In this document: positions 1-10,610 of the stretch, one piece after another | Position numbering within the stretch: the stretch's first letter is position 1 | Layout: each line of letters opens with the position of its first letter | Assembly (NCBI GenBank): GCA_016795065.1 | Contig: JAEUIU010000086.1 | Location: 62,001-126,000 of the forward strand | Origin: Phycisphaerae bacterium | GTDB lineage: Bacteria; Planctomycetota; Phycisphaerae; Phycisphaerales; SM1A02 | Direction of reading: 5' to 3' | Length of the DNA: 64,000 nucleotides | Position numbers and translations under genes: made by a program | Notes under the pieces: model-generated | Told to the model about the DNA's origin: nothing | What the model saw: the letters and a program-made list of their open reading frames with translations, nothing else | Databases searched by the model: none

Positions 1-128
1 GAGCTGACATGCCGCGAAGTATTGCATGGATGGGGCACCCGGGTGTCCATTTCGGGCAGTTTTCGGCGCCGGAGATTTCCACAGCGCATGCCCAACGGCC
101 TCACCGCTCGAACGTCCGGAACGTCCCG

Positions 129-519
<391 letters not shown>

Positions 520-530
<11 letters not shown>

Positions 531-3500
531 GATTCACCATCCGGCCGGGAACGACGATGATTTTCTTCGGCGCCCGCCCGCCGAGCTGCTTCTGCACCTC
601 GTCGTTGGCCAGCACCGCGGCCTCGACCTCCTGCGGCGTGGCCTTGGTCGGCACCATGATGCGGGCCTTGATCTTGCCGAGGATCTGGACGGGCATCTCG
701 ATCTCATCGTCGACGAGCATCGCAGGATCGACCTTCGGCCAGGCCTGTTTTGCGACGGTGTCGGTGTGCCCGAGCCGATGCCACAGTTCCTCGCACATGT
801 GCGGGGCGAAGGGAGCGAGGATCAGGACGAACCGCTCCGCCTGGTCGCGGGTAAGGCCGGACTCGGTCGGGTCCGCGGCGCCGGTGGGACGCGTGGCGGC
901 GTTCACGAACTCGATGAGGAGCGCAATCGACGTGTTCAGCGATATGCGCTCGATGCCCTCGGCCACCTTGTGGACGGTCCGATGGAGCAGCCGTTCGATC
1001 TTCTCGTCTCGCCGCGAGGCAAGCAGGAGTTCGCCGCTGCGCTCGTCGACGAACAGTCGCCACGCCCGCTGGAGGAAGCGGAACGAGCCGACGATGTCGC
1101 GGGTGTTCCACGGCTTCGACGCCTCGAGCGGCCCCATGTACATCTCGTACAGGCGGAAGGTGTCGGCGCCGAAGTCGGCGATCACGTCGTCGGGGTTGAC
1201 CACGTTCTTGAGCGACTTGCTCATTTTCGCGGTCACCTGGGCCAGGCGCTCGCGAGTCGCCTTCTCGATGAACGCGCCGTCGACCTCCTCGACCTCATCG
1301 GTCGGAACGAGGGTCTTGTCGGCACGCTGGTAGGAGAAGCTCGTGATCAGCCCCTGATGGAAGAGCTTCGCGAAGGGCTCGGGCGTCGAGACGTGCCCGA
1401 GATCAAAGAGCATCTTGTGCCAGAAGCGGGCGTAAAGAAGATGCAGCACCGCGTGCTCGGCGCCGCCGACGTAGAGGTCGACGCCGCGCTCGCCCATCCA
1501 GTAGCGCTCGGCTTCGCTCGAGACGAAGCGGCCCGACTCCTTCGGCGAGCAATAGCGGAGGTAATACCAGCAGGAGCCGGCCCACCCCGGCATCGTGTTC
1601 GTTTCGCGTCGCACCGGCGTGTTTGGCGGAAGAAGCGACGGATCGACTCCAGCGGCCCCTGCGGTCGTGTCCACCCAAGCGATCGCCTTGCCCAGCGGCG
1701 GCACCGGCGCGTCGCTCTCAATCGGCTGGTAGTCGGCCAGCTCCGGCAGTGAGAGCGGTAGCGACGTCGCCATGACCGGATAGTGCATGCCGTTGGCGTG
1801 CACGACGGGGAATGGCTCGCCCCAATAGCGCTGACGGCTGAAGAGCCAGTCGCGGAGCTTGTAGTTGATGCGCCGTCGGCCGATACCCTTGGACTCAAGC
1901 CACTTGGTGATGGTCGACTTCGCCTCGGCAGTCGGCAGGCCGTCGAGGGAGATCTCGGCGTTGCGGCTGTTCACACCCACGCCGTCTCCCGCCGTCGCCC
2001 GCTCGCCGGTCCAGGGCTCGTCCTTCATCTCCACGACCTGGCGGATCGGCAGGGCGAAGACCGTCGCGAACTCAAAGTCACGCTCGTCGTGGGCCGGCAC
2101 GGCCATGATCGCTCCGGTGCCGTAGCCCATGAGAACGTAGTCGCTCGTCCAGATCGGGATCGCTTCGCCGGTCGCCGGATTGCGGGCGTAGAGCCCGGTG
2201 AAGACGCCGGTCTTCGTTTTCGACTCGGCCATGCGATCGACGTCGGCGCGGTTGCGGGCGATCTCGACATAGGCGCTGAGGGCATCCAAATCGGTCTCGT
2301 CAACCGGATCGGCCAAGAGCGCAGCGATCAGCGGATGCTCCGGCGCGACAACCATGTAGGTCGCCCCGAAGAGCGTGTCCGGGCGCGTCGTGAAGACCTG
2401 AAGCGATGACGCGGGATGCTCCTCGTGCAGGAGCTTGTCCAGCTTCGACACCCGCAGGACGTCGACCTGATGCTCGTCGGCATCGACAACCACGACCTTC
2501 GCGCCGAAACCTCGGACGCGGCCCTGCAGGGTGAGGATCTCGCCGATCCGCTTCGAGTTGAGCATCTCGCCGGCGAGCGAGACCTGGACCTCGAGCCCCG
2601 GCGATGCCCGGCACTTCTCCTCGATTTTGCGGAGGAATCCGCCGGTCGTGTCGTGCAGGGCCGCTTCGAGCTCGGCGATCGGCACGCGGGCGCGGAGGTG
2701 CGAGAGGCCCAACTCATCGCTGGAACGCAGGACCTCGAACTTGATCTCGGCGCCTTCGCTGCGCCCGACCCATTCGGTCTGCATCACCCGCGTCGACTCG
2801 GGCCAATCGACCATTCCCAGATCGGAGAGGAGCCGCTCGGCGTAGGCGGTGATGCGGAACATCCACTGCTTCAGCGGCATCCGATAGACCGGATGGCTAC
2901 CGCGCTCGCTGCGCCCGTCGATCACTTCCTCATTCGCCAGGACCGTGCCGAGCTTCGGGCACCAGTTGACCGTTTGCTCGCCGAGGTAGGCGAGCCGGAG
3001 GCCGTCGAGATACGCCTGCCGCTGCGGCGCCGTTGCCCGCGACCAGCGGACGCGCTCGCCGCCGATGTTGACCAGAGCGTCGGACTTCTCGAGCCGGTCG
3101 ACCAGCTCGCCGATCGGTCGGGCCCTCTTCAGTTGCGGATCGAACCAACTGTCGTAGGCCTGCAGCCAGATCCACTGCGTCCAGCGGTAGTAGTCAGGAT
3201 CGATCGTCGCGAATTCGCGCGACCAGTCGTAGCAGAAGCCGAAACGCTTGAGCTGCCGACGGAAGTTGTCGATCGCCTTCTTTGTCGTGATGACCGGATG
3301 CACGCCGGTCTGCACGGCGTACTGCTCTGCGGGGAGCCCGAACGCGTCCCATCCCATCGGATGCAGGACGTTGAAGCCCCTCATCCGCTTGTACCGGCAG
3401 ATTATGTCCGTCGCCGTGTAGCCCTCGGGATGGCCGACGTGGAGTCCCGCGCCCGACGGGTACGGGAACATGTCCAAGACGTAGTACTTCGGCCGGCTCG

Positions 3501-3645
3501 CGTCGAAACCAGGCTCGCCCGGATTGGGCTGGCGGTAGGTGCCTTGCTCTTCCCACCACTCCTGCCATCGAAGCTCAAGCGTCCCCGCGAGCTGCGCGGT
3601 GTAACGATGAGGCGTCTCGGTGACGATGGTCGTGGCTTCGGACAT
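520..3645 (-). CDS. leuS: Leucine--tRNA ligase (class I aminoacyl-tRNA synthetase)
   Basis: Charges tRNA-Leu with leucine in the cytoplasm. The class-I HIGH motif is HVGH (residues 69-72) within PYPSGAGLHVGHPEGYT, KMSKS lies at 807-811, and the CP1 editing signature is TTRPDTLFGATYMV. At 1041 residues it is about 180 longer than E. coli LeuRS. The extra sequence is mainly an insert of about 50 residues before TVNWCPKLGTVLANE and one of about 105 residues between GRSEGAEIKFEV and the editing motif. The cysteine cluster that follows VIDG in E. coli is absent here. The start at ATG 3645 was chosen because the family alignment begins within the next 20 residues; the frame runs upstream but is not protein-like there. 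It lies 62 nt downstream of folC and overlaps the ACT gene. Confidence 0.97.
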
Positions 3646-3707
3646 GGGTGATCGGAATGGTAAGCGATTCGCGTGCGGGTTCACCGGCGGAATCGCCCCC
3701 CCGGGGA

Positions 3708-5528
3708 TCACCGATGGACCAACGACGGGACCTTTCCGCCCTTCTCGCGATCGAAATGGGCGAGATGCTTGAGCGTCTCCCCGACGAGGTAGAAGCTGCC
3801 GGTCACGCACACCAGATCCTCGCGACTCACCGCTCGCGTGGCGAGTTCGAGAGCCTCGGGAAGCGTGCGGGCGACCTGACTCATCTTGCCGCTCCGCTCC
3901 ATGAAGAGCCGCTGCAACTCATCCGGATCGGCAGCCCGAGCGTTGGACTGGGCTCGCGTGAAGATCACCTTGTCGGCGCCGAGGTTGACCCGGTCAAGAA
4001 GTGTCGGCACGTCCTTGTCGGCACAGCAGCCGAAGACGCAGATCATCGAGTCGTAGGGAACGTGGGCTCCGACGCAACGCATGAGGGCACTCATCGCCGC
4101 CGGATTGTGGGCGCCGTCCACGAGGACGCGGGGCCGATCCCACACGAGCTGCATGCGACCGGGAATGCGTGTCTTGGCCAGGCCTGCGGTGATCTTCTCC
4201 TCGGGGCAGTCGAAGCCGACCGTCTTAAGGTGATCGATGACTGCGAGGGCAAGGCCGCAGTTGCTCGCCTGATGCTCGCCCGGCAGCGGAACCGGAAGGT
4301 GCTCGAGGCGGCTCGTCTTGGAGTAGAGGCAGACGCGGGTGTGCGGGCCGAGGTCGTCGGTCGAGCAGAAGCGGCTCGAGAACTCGATGTCCTTGTTGAC
4401 GATCTTGAGTGTCGCCCCGACCGAGGTGGCGATCTCGACCATCGTCTTCTCGACGGCGGGCTCGCTCTCGAAGATGAACGCGGGGACGTCCTTCTTGAAG
4501 ATGCCGGCCTTCTCGCGAGCGATGTCGGTCAGCGTGGAGCCGAGGAGCTTGGTGTGGTCGTAGTCAATCGAGGTGATGATCGTCGCCTCGGGACGGATGA
4601 CGTTGGTCGAATCGAGACGCCCGCCGAGGCCGACCTCGATGATCGCGATATCGACGGCACGCTCGGCAAAATAGAGGAATCCGATGGCGGTCACGATCTC
4701 GAAGAAGGTCGGCTCACTGTCGAGCTTCGCGGCCGCGTCAGCGACTTCCTTCAGGAGATCGGTGAAGTCGGACTTTTCGATCATCACGCCGTTGATCTGG
4801 ATGCGCTCACGCAGGTCGACCAGGTGCGGGCTGGTGTAGAGGCCAACCGCGTAGCCGCACTCCTGGAGCATCGCGGCGAGCATCGCCGTCGTCGATCCCT
4901 TGCCATTGGTGCCCGCGACATGGACCGAGCGGAACTGGTTCTGCGGGTTGCCGAGCTTGGTGAGCAGCGCCCGCATGCGATCGAGCTTGAAGGTCTCCTC
5001 GCTGTACTTGACGACACGCATCCGCTCGATGTCGGTGCGCTCGAGCAGCCAGCGCACCGCCGTGGAGTAATTGGAGATGTCCGATGCCTTGGTGGCGATG
5101 CCCGCGACAGCGCCAGGCTTGAGCGAGGTGATGGTCTTGGCCGCATCGATGGGCGGCTTGGATGCCTTCGCCGCAGCGCCGGCGACCGACTTCGATGCGG
5201 CGGCCTTGGGTGCAGCCTTCTCGGGGCTCTTGGCAGCGGCAGACTTGACCTCGGGCGCCTTCGCCGGCTCGGCCGCCGCAACCTTCACGGGCTTCGAGGT
5301 CGGCTTGGTGCTGGGCTGAACGATCGGCTTCGCCTCCGCCGCGATCGAGGGCTTCGCCGGCGCCGTTGCCCCGATCTTCACGGTGCTCTTTGCGGCGGCA
5401 GGCTTCGTCGCCGTCGTTTGTGAAGCTGCCGTTGGGACCGCGGTGGGCGCCGCGCTCAGAGGAGTCGGGGCTGGGGTGGAAACGGTGGAGTCGCTTCCCT
5501 TCGAACGCTGCGCCGGCTGCTTTGGCAT
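3708..5528 (-). CDS. folC: Bifunctional folylpolyglutamate/dihydrofolate synthase with long Ala/Pro/Lys N-terminal extension
   Basis: Adds glutamate to dihydropteroate or folates (ATP-dependent Mur-ligase family). The P-loop is GTNGKGST at residues 206-213, followed by the family motif SPHLVDLRERIQING; the Mur-ligase core runs from about residue 155 to 606. The first 150 residues are a low-complexity Ala/Pro/Lys/Ser tract with no recognisable fold, absent from ordinary FolC (about 420-450 residues). The ATG at 5528 is supported by a promoter ending only about 10 nt upstream, so the extension is probably translated and the mRNA nearly leaderless. It is upstream of leuS on the same strand. Confidence 0.93.
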   Translation of the reverse strand: MPKQPAQRSKGSDSTVSTPAPTPLSAAPTAVPTAASQTTATKPAAAKSTVKIGATAPAKPSIAAEAKPIVQPSTKPTSKPVKVAAAEPAKAPEVKSAAAKSPEKAAPKAAASKSVAGAAAKASKPPIDAAKTITSLKPGAVAGIATKASDISNYSTAVRWLLERTDIERMRVVKYSEETFKLDRMRALLTKLGNPQNQFRSVHVAGTNGKGSTTAMLAAMLQECGYAVGLYTSPHLVDLRERIQINGVMIEKSDFTDLLKEVADAAAKLDSEPTFFEIVTAIGFLYFAERAVDIAIIEVGLGGRLDSTNVIRPEATIITSIDYDHTKLLGSTLTDIAREKAGIFKKDVPAFIFESEPAVEKTMVEIATSVGATLKIVNKDIEFSSRFCSTDDLGPHTRVCLYSKTSRLEHLPVPLPGEHQASNCGLALAVIDHLKTVGFDCPEEKITAGLAKTRIPGRMQLVWDRPRVLVDGAHNPAAMSALMRCVGAHVPYDSMICVFGCCADKDVPTLLDRVNLGADKVIFTRAQSNARAADPDELQRLFMERSGKMSQVARTLPEALELATRAVSREDLVCVTGSFYLVGETLKHLAHFDREKGGKVPSLVHR

Positions 5529-5537
5529 AGGAGGGGC

Positions 5538-5566
5538 AGTCTAGCGATCACCGCCCTTCGGTTCAA
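5538..5566 (-). promoter_or_regulatory. folC promoter, near-leaderless
   Basis: Read on the minus strand: TTGAAC (5566-5561), a 17-nt spacer, then TAGACT (5543-5538). Both boxes are close to the vegetative sigma consensus with ideal spacing. The expected transcription start is about 5531, only 3 nt before the folC ATG, and there is no Shine-Dalgarno sequence. Confidence 0.65.
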
Positions 5567-5718
5567 ATTGCATGGCCTAACGTGCTGCGGCATAGCGATT
5601 TACGTCGCCCCGCGCTCGAATCGCCCGCAAATGCTCACGAAACGCCTCGCGGCGCAACGCACGACTCCTCCTCCGTTCTTCAACCTCGGGTGCGGAACGG
5701 TCGAAGTTACCGGCAGCA

Positions 5719-6501
5719 ATGACCAGAACAGAACGAAAGCACGCCGTCGCCAACGAGGCATGGCGTGCCCTGCGCATCATGAGTGAGTTCGTCGATGCCG
5801 TTGACACGATGAGCCGCATCCCCGCCGCCATCAGCGTCTTCGGATCAGCCCGCACCCAGCCGACGGACCCCTACTACCTCAAGGCCGTGGACATCGGACG
5901 CAAGCTCGTCGCGAAGAACTTCGCGGTGATCACCGGCGGCGGCCCGGGCATCATGGAGGCCGCGAACAAGGGAGCGCTCGAGGCGAAAGGCGTCTCGGTC
6001 GGGCTGAACATCGCCCTGCCGATGGAGCAAAAGCCCAACCCCTACCAGAACATCGAGCTCGACTTCCGGTACTTCTTCATCCGCAAGGTGATGTTCGTGA
6101 AGTACGCCCGCGGGTTCATCATCTTTCCGGGCGGCTTCGGAACGATGGATGAGTTCTTCGAGGCGCTCACCCTCATGCAAACGCTGAAGATCGAGCCCTT
6201 CCCAGTTGTTCTCATCGGCACCGACTTCTGGTCGGGGCTGCTTGACTGGTTCAGGAAGACACTGGACGCGAAGTACCACACGATCTCGCCCGGTGACTTC
6301 TCGCTCTTCCACGTGACCGACGACATCGACGAGGCGGTGCGCATCGTGCACGAGACCTACATGGGAACGCTCCAGGTCGCCGAGGACCTGCCGCGGTTCT
6401 CCAGCGACGTCGAGGCCCGCGAAAGCGGCGAAGGCACGCGACGCGGCGTCTTCCCGCGCCGCAAGGCCCTCTCCGAGCCGCCATCCGACGGCGCCATCTG
6501 A
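5719..6501 (+). CDS. LOG-family Rossmann-fold protein (TIGR00730-like)
   Basis: 260-residue protein of the lysine-decarboxylase-like LOG family, whose characterised members release free cytokinin-type nucleobases from nucleoside 5'-monophosphates or hydrolyse nucleotides at the N-glycosidic bond. It has both signature motifs: GGGPGIMEAANKGA from residue 73 and PGGFGTMDE at 137-145, which carry the catalytic Arg/Glu environment of the family. The C-terminal 40 residues are polar and probably disordered. It is transcribed divergently from folC and its 3' end lies 10 nt from the end of hrpB. The true substrate is unknown; many bacterial homologues act as nucleotide 5'-monophosphate nucleosidases. 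Confidence 0.9.
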   Translation: MTRTERKHAVANEAWRALRIMSEFVDAVDTMSRIPAAISVFGSARTQPTDPYYLKAVDIGRKLVAKNFAVITGGGPGIMEAANKGALEAKGVSVGLNIALPMEQKPNPYQNIELDFRYFFIRKVMFVKYARGFIIFPGGFGTMDEFFEALTLMQTLKIEPFPVVLIGTDFWSGLLDWFRKTLDAKYHTISPGDFSLFHVTDDIDEAVRIVHETYMGTLQVAEDLPRFSSDVEARESGEGTRRGVFPRRKALSEPPSDGAI

Positions 6502-6511
6502 TCGGTCGACG

Positions 6512-9043
6512 TCAGCGCCACTCGTGCTTGGGATATCGCCTGCGCAGTTCGTTGCGCAGCTCGGGATAGAGCGTCTTCCAGAAGTTCGCGAGGTCGCTCG
6601 TCACCTGCAGCGGCCGGTAGTTCGGGCCGAGGATCTCCAGCGTCAAGGGCACCCGGCCTCCGGCGACGGTGGGCGTCTTCTCCTCGCCGTAGAAGTCCTG
6701 AATCTTCGCCCGGCCGCGCGGCGTGGCTCCGGGCTGGTATTCGATCCGCATGCGAAAGCCCCGCTTGAGTTGCACGTGCTCTGGCGCCATCTTGCGGACG
6801 AATTCCTGTTCCTCCCACGAGAGGGCGTTGCGCACCGCGTCGATGACCGGCTTGTCGCGCACCTCGCTTGAGCGAACGCAGCCGCCAACGATCTCGTGAC
6901 GGATGATGTCGAGATCCTCGTCGGTGTAGGCGATGAGTCCGCGATCGGGGAACCACTCGGCCACGCAGCGGACGCGGGCGATCCACTGCTCGACCGCTTC
7001 GTTCCACTGCTCGAGGACAATGGTGCCGTCGTGGATGCACGCCACCAGCAGGCGCTCGGCGGCCGCGCTGGGCTTCGCGGGTCGGGCAGTCGTCGCGATG
7101 GCGATCGCCCCGAAGCGTTCCTCCTCGATCTCGTCAACAGCCTTGGACGCCGCGTTCCAGCGCGTCTCGATCACCCGCGTCAGCCGCTCGGGCATCATCT
7201 CTTCGATGATCCGCCGCTCCACTGGGCTGACCATCGAAAGCGTCGCTAGGCGATCGTCCCCTTGGCCGGTCTCGCGCACGTCCAGCGCCAGGAGGAAGCC
7301 GGCGTCCTGAACGATCGACTCCTTGTCGACGACGACCTTGCGCCGGCCCTCCATGTGGCAGTGCGGGCGCAAGCGGTCCGGTCGCCACGCGACGTGATCC
7401 GGAAAGCCGGCAAGCAGGCAGTCGATGCCCAATGCCCCCTCGAACTCACCCTCGGCAGCAGCGCTGCCACGACGTCCGCTTCCCTCGCGTTCGGCAACGC
7501 GCTCGGCGATGCGCGTGAGTTGCTCGGCCGCCTGCGAGCACTCGCGGGCCGCGACCGGATGAATGTCGATCCGTTGCCGCAGGTCGCGGATCCGGCCCGT
7601 TTCCCAGAGTGTCAGCACGCGCTCGCGGGCCAGGACATCCGAGATCGGGTCGTTCCTGTCCAACGCGTCGCGAAGTGCCGTCGGGCTGGCTTCGACGACG
7701 AACTCCTTCTCCGCGGCGACCGCCGCGAGCCGCGCCGCCAGTCGAGGTTGCCCTCGCCTCGCACCCTCGATGAGGACGCGGGCAAGACGAGGTTCGGCGG
7801 GCACCCGAGCCATCGACCGACCGAGCGGCGTGATCGCGCCGCTCGCGTCGGTTGCACCGAGCATGTGCAGGCAGCGTTCGGCCCGCTCGACCATCTCTGC
7901 GGCCGGTGGCTCAAACCAATCGAAGTCGCCGTGGCCTGCGACGCCGAGGCTCTTCAGCCGAAGCGTCGGATCGGCGAGGTCGACGCGAGCGATTTCGGCG
8001 TCGGCGTAGGCCGGTCGCTGATGATGGTCCTTCTCGGTCCACAGGCGAATGCAACGGCCGGGAGCGACGCGACCGGCGCGACCGGTGCGTTGGTCGGCAG
8101 TGGCTCGCGAAACGGGCTCGACGCGCAGCGTGTTCAGGCCGCGCTTCGGATCGACACGATGAATGCGGGCGGCGCCGGAGTCGATGACCGCCCGAACGCC
8201 TTCGATGGTGATCGAGGTCTCCGCCACGTTCGTCGCGACAATCACCTTTCGTCCGGCCGCAGGCTCGACGGCCCGATCCTGTTCGGCTGGCGGAAGCGAT
8301 CCGTGAAGCGGAACGATGAGAAGTTCGTCGCCGCGCCGCTTCGCCACGAGCCGACAACACTCCATCGTGCGGTCGATCTCATAGACCCCGGGCATGAAGA
8401 TGAGAACATCACCTTCGCGCTCGAGGTCCAGAACGCGGTCGAGGGCCTCGGCCGCAAGCTCCCACATCGGCTTGGTCGGCGGACGGTCCAGATGGGTCAC
8501 GCTGACGGGATAGAGGCGACCCGAAGCCGACAGCGTCGGGGCGTTGTCGAGGTAGCGAGCGACGCGATCGGCGTCGAGCGTGGCGCTCATCACGCCGAGG
8601 CGGAGATCTGCACGCGTTCGCTGAAGCCGTTTCAAGAGTCCAAGTGCCAGATCCGCATCGATCGACCGCTCGTGAAACTCATCCAAGAGAACAGCGCCGA
8701 CGCCACTCAGCTTCGGGTCCTCTTGGAGAAGCCGCAGGAAGACGCCCTCGGTGACGAAGCGAATCCGCGACTCAGCCGAGACCCGCGACTCGAAGCGGGT
8801 CTGGTACCCGACGAGCCGCCCGACCTCGCTTCCCATCTCGAAGGCGACGCGCCGGGCGGTCATCCGGGCCGCCAGTCGTCGCGGCTCGAGCACGATGACC
8901 GAGCCCTTCACATGCGGCGAGCCGACCAGCATCTGCGGGACCTGCGTTGTCTTGCCGCTCCCGGTCGGCGCGGTCAGGACGAAGCGGTTTCCGCCCGCGA
9001 CGGTGGCGAGGATCTGGTCGCGAATGGCCTGGACGGGAAGCAC
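6512..9043 (-). CDS. hrpB: ATP-dependent helicase HrpB (DEAH/RHA family)
   Basis: Superfamily-2 RNA helicase-like protein of about 843 residues, the usual HrpB size. Walker A is APTGSGKT (residues 25-32), Walker B is DEFH, the helicase C domain holds NVAETSITIEGV and QRTGRAGRVAPGRC, and the HrpB-specific C-terminal domain ends with GRAKIQDFYG and TLEILGPNYRPLQVTSDLANFW. The start is placed at GTG 9043 because E. coli HrpB begins in the same way (xLPVxAxxxx just before motif Q/I). The frame stays open upstream, but that would run through a terminator-like hairpin (9115-9149). Cellular role is poorly known even in E. coli. Confidence 0.93.
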   Translation of the reverse strand: MLPVQAIRDQILATVAGGNRFVLTAPTGSGKTTQVPQMLVGSPHVKGSVIVLEPRRLAARMTARRVAFEMGSEVGRLVGYQTRFESRVSAESRIRFVTEGVFLRLLQEDPKLSGVGAVLLDEFHERSIDADLALGLLKRLQRTRADLRLGVMSATLDADRVARYLDNAPTLSASGRLYPVSVTHLDRPPTKPMWELAAEALDRVLDLEREGDVLIFMPGVYEIDRTMECCRLVAKRRGDELLIVPLHGSLPPAEQDRAVEPAAGRKVIVATNVAETSITIEGVRAVIDSGAARIHRVDPKRGLNTLRVEPVSRATADQRTGRAGRVAPGRCIRLWTEKDHHQRPAYADAEIARVDLADPTLRLKSLGVAGHGDFDWFEPPAAEMVERAERCLHMLGATDASGAITPLGRSMARVPAEPRLARVLIEGARRGQPRLAARLAAVAAEKEFVVEASPTALRDALDRNDPISDVLARERVLTLWETGRIRDLRQRIDIHPVAARECSQAAEQLTRIAERVAEREGSGRRGSAAAEGEFEGALGIDCLLAGFPDHVAWRPDRLRPHCHMEGRRKVVVDKESIVQDAGFLLALDVRETGQGDDRLATLSMVSPVERRIIEEMMPERLTRVIETRWNAASKAVDEIEEERFGAIAIATTARPAKPSAAAERLLVACIHDGTIVLEQWNEAVEQWIARVRCVAEWFPDRGLIAYTDEDLDIIRHEIVGGCVRSSEVRDKPVIDAVRNALSWEEQEFVRKMAPEHVQLKRGFRMRIEYQPGATPRGRAKIQDFYGEEKTPTVAGGRVPLTLEILGPNYRPLQVTSDLANFWKTLYPELRNELRRRYPKHEWR

Positions 9044-9114
9044 GAGGAGCCTCGGATTCTCGCCGAAACCGGGACCCGCCGCCCAGCATCCCGTGGGGAG
9101 TTGCGCTATGAAAC

Positions 9115-9149
9115 GCGACCGCGTCACGGACAGGCCGTGACGCGGTCGC
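9115..9149 (-). terminator. Perfect 15-bp hairpin after the dockerin-like gene
   Basis: Arms GCGACCGCGTCACGG (9115-9129) and its exact complement (9135-9149) enclose a 5-nt loop. It lies 65 nt past the stop of the 9214-10386 gene and before hrpB on the minus strand. There is no clear T-tract, so it may be a factor-dependent terminator or an mRNA 3'-end stabiliser. Confidence 0.6.
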
Positions 9150-9213
9150 TGGTCACACATGGAAGGACGCGGATCCCGCGTCTCACGGCGTCCGGAGACA
9201 CCGTTCTCTCGGA

Positions 9214-10386
9214 TTACGGGGTCACGCAATCCGTCTCGATGGTGAGCTGGTAGTTGCCGGCGGTCGACTGATTGAAGCCGGCGACGAGGATGTGGTAAAT
9301 GGAGCCAGCGCTGGCGTAGAAGTCGACCTTGGTCTTGCGGAAGTTGCCGTTCAGCGTGCAACTGGCCGACTGGGTGTCGTCCTCGCAGGCCTTGAGGTCG
9401 CCGTCGCAGCCGGCGGCGAGCGTTTCCTTCCACACGGCCAGAACCGTGTCGAAGTTGGTCCCGTCGTTGCAGGTGCTCAAGAAGACGTGCTCTTCCTGGC
9501 AGGTCGGGATGTAGGTGATCCATTCGCCGCGCGAACCCTGATCCGTGCAGGGCGGGAAGGTCGTGAAGTTGTCGACGGTGGTGCCGGTGACGGTTTGGGT
9601 GACGCCGTCCGCGCCCTCGATGAGGATGCCGTCAAAGCACTGGGAACCAATGCTCTTGAAGGTGAGGTTCAGCGTGCCGCTGCCCGTGTGTCCGTTCCAA
9701 CCGCCGAGACGGATCATGTAGGTCTTCCCTGCCAGAACATCGATCGACAGCTTCGACTGAACGGAGGTCGCCCCGCACGAGTCGCTGTCGTCGCTGCAGC
9801 CAACGAGGGAGACGAGCGAGACTCCGCTCACCGGCGGGCAGGCGGAACCGATCGGGAGGATCGATGCATACGCGGCGATGATCGTGTCGAAGTCGGCGGT
9901 GCCGCAGGTGCTCAGCGTGAGGGTGCCGTCGCCATCGGCAACGTACTCGTACCAGAGGTCGTTGGTGATCGTTGTGGTGGACGATCCTTCGCAGGCGCCG
10001 GCGCCGAAGGACTGTCCGGACCACGTTGCGTTGACGTTGCAGAACGGAATGGCGTCGCCGTTCGCGACGGCGATCGCGCTAGCGCACTCGTCGTTGACGG
10101 GAGCGCCGCACGGTCCCCACGATCCAAGAAGGATCGCGAGATCGGCGGCGTCAGTCGTGCCGTTGCCGTCCAGATCGCCGCCGGCGCCGCCCCACGCACC
10201 GAGCAGGAAGGCGAGGTCGCCAGCTTCGATGCCGCCGCTGTTGTTGTAGTCGCCGTCACAGGAGCAGCTCACGCCGGCGATCCCTCCCTGCTCCTTTCGG
10301 GGCTTGGCCCGCTGGTCGGCGGAGAGTGTTGCGGCGATCGAAAAGGTGGCGGCGACGGAAAGGACGATGGTGCTTGAGCGAGTCAT
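9214..10386 (-). CDS. Secreted protein with N-terminal dockerin-like repeats
   Basis: 390-residue exported protein of unknown function. Residues 1-23 form a signal peptide (MTRSSTIVLSVAATFSIAATLSA). Two Asp/Gly-rich EF-hand-like repeats follow: GDYNNSGGIEAGDLAFLLGAWG (split around residues 44-66) and DLDGNGTTDAADLAILLGSWG (71-91). This dockerin-type pair is common in Phycisphaerae, where it normally binds calcium. The rest holds two beta-rich domains of about 130 residues, each beginning near NDECASA or CFDGILIEGA and rich in paired cysteines with LWYEY and FDTIIAAY/FDTVLAVW repeats, resembling bacterial pre-peptidase C-terminal domains. A ribosome-binding AGGA lies about 12 nt before the ATG. 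It ends before the 9115 hairpin and is probably a single-gene unit. Confidence 0.85.
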   Translation of the reverse strand: MTRSSTIVLSVAATFSIAATLSADQRAKPRKEQGGIAGVSCSCDGDYNNSGGIEAGDLAFLLGAWGGAGGDLDGNGTTDAADLAILLGSWGPCGAPVNDECASAIAVANGDAIPFCNVNATWSGQSFGAGACEGSSTTTITNDLWYEYVADGDGTLTLSTCGTADFDTIIAAYASILPIGSACPPVSGVSLVSLVGCSDDSDSCGATSVQSKLSIDVLAGKTYMIRLGGWNGHTGSGTLNLTFKSIGSQCFDGILIEGADGVTQTVTGTTVDNFTTFPPCTDQGSRGEWITYIPTCQEEHVFLSTCNDGTNFDTVLAVWKETLAAGCDGDLKACEDDTQSASCTLNGNFRKTKVDFYASAGSIYHILVAGFNQSTAGNYQLTIETDCVTP

Positions 10387-10610
10387 GGCGATGAATTCCT
10401 GATGCGTAGAGACGTGTTTGAGAGATACGGCCGGGCAGGGCTACACCCTCCCGACAGCCCACACACGAAATCGAGATGTGGGCGGCGCAACGGATTCGGG
10501 GATTGCCGAGTGGGCTTGTTCCGCCGTCGCACCCATCCCCGACCTGACCTGCAGGCTCGCTACGCTGCAACGCCGCCCGGACGGCATCCCCTCCCGTCGG
10601 AACCCCGACC

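Noticed and set aside
9044-9523. Upstream extension of hrpB by up to 160 residues
   Set aside because: It would cross a perfect terminator-like hairpin and the 3' end of the dockerin-like gene, and the product there has no similarity to HrpB, whose family start matches GTG 9043.
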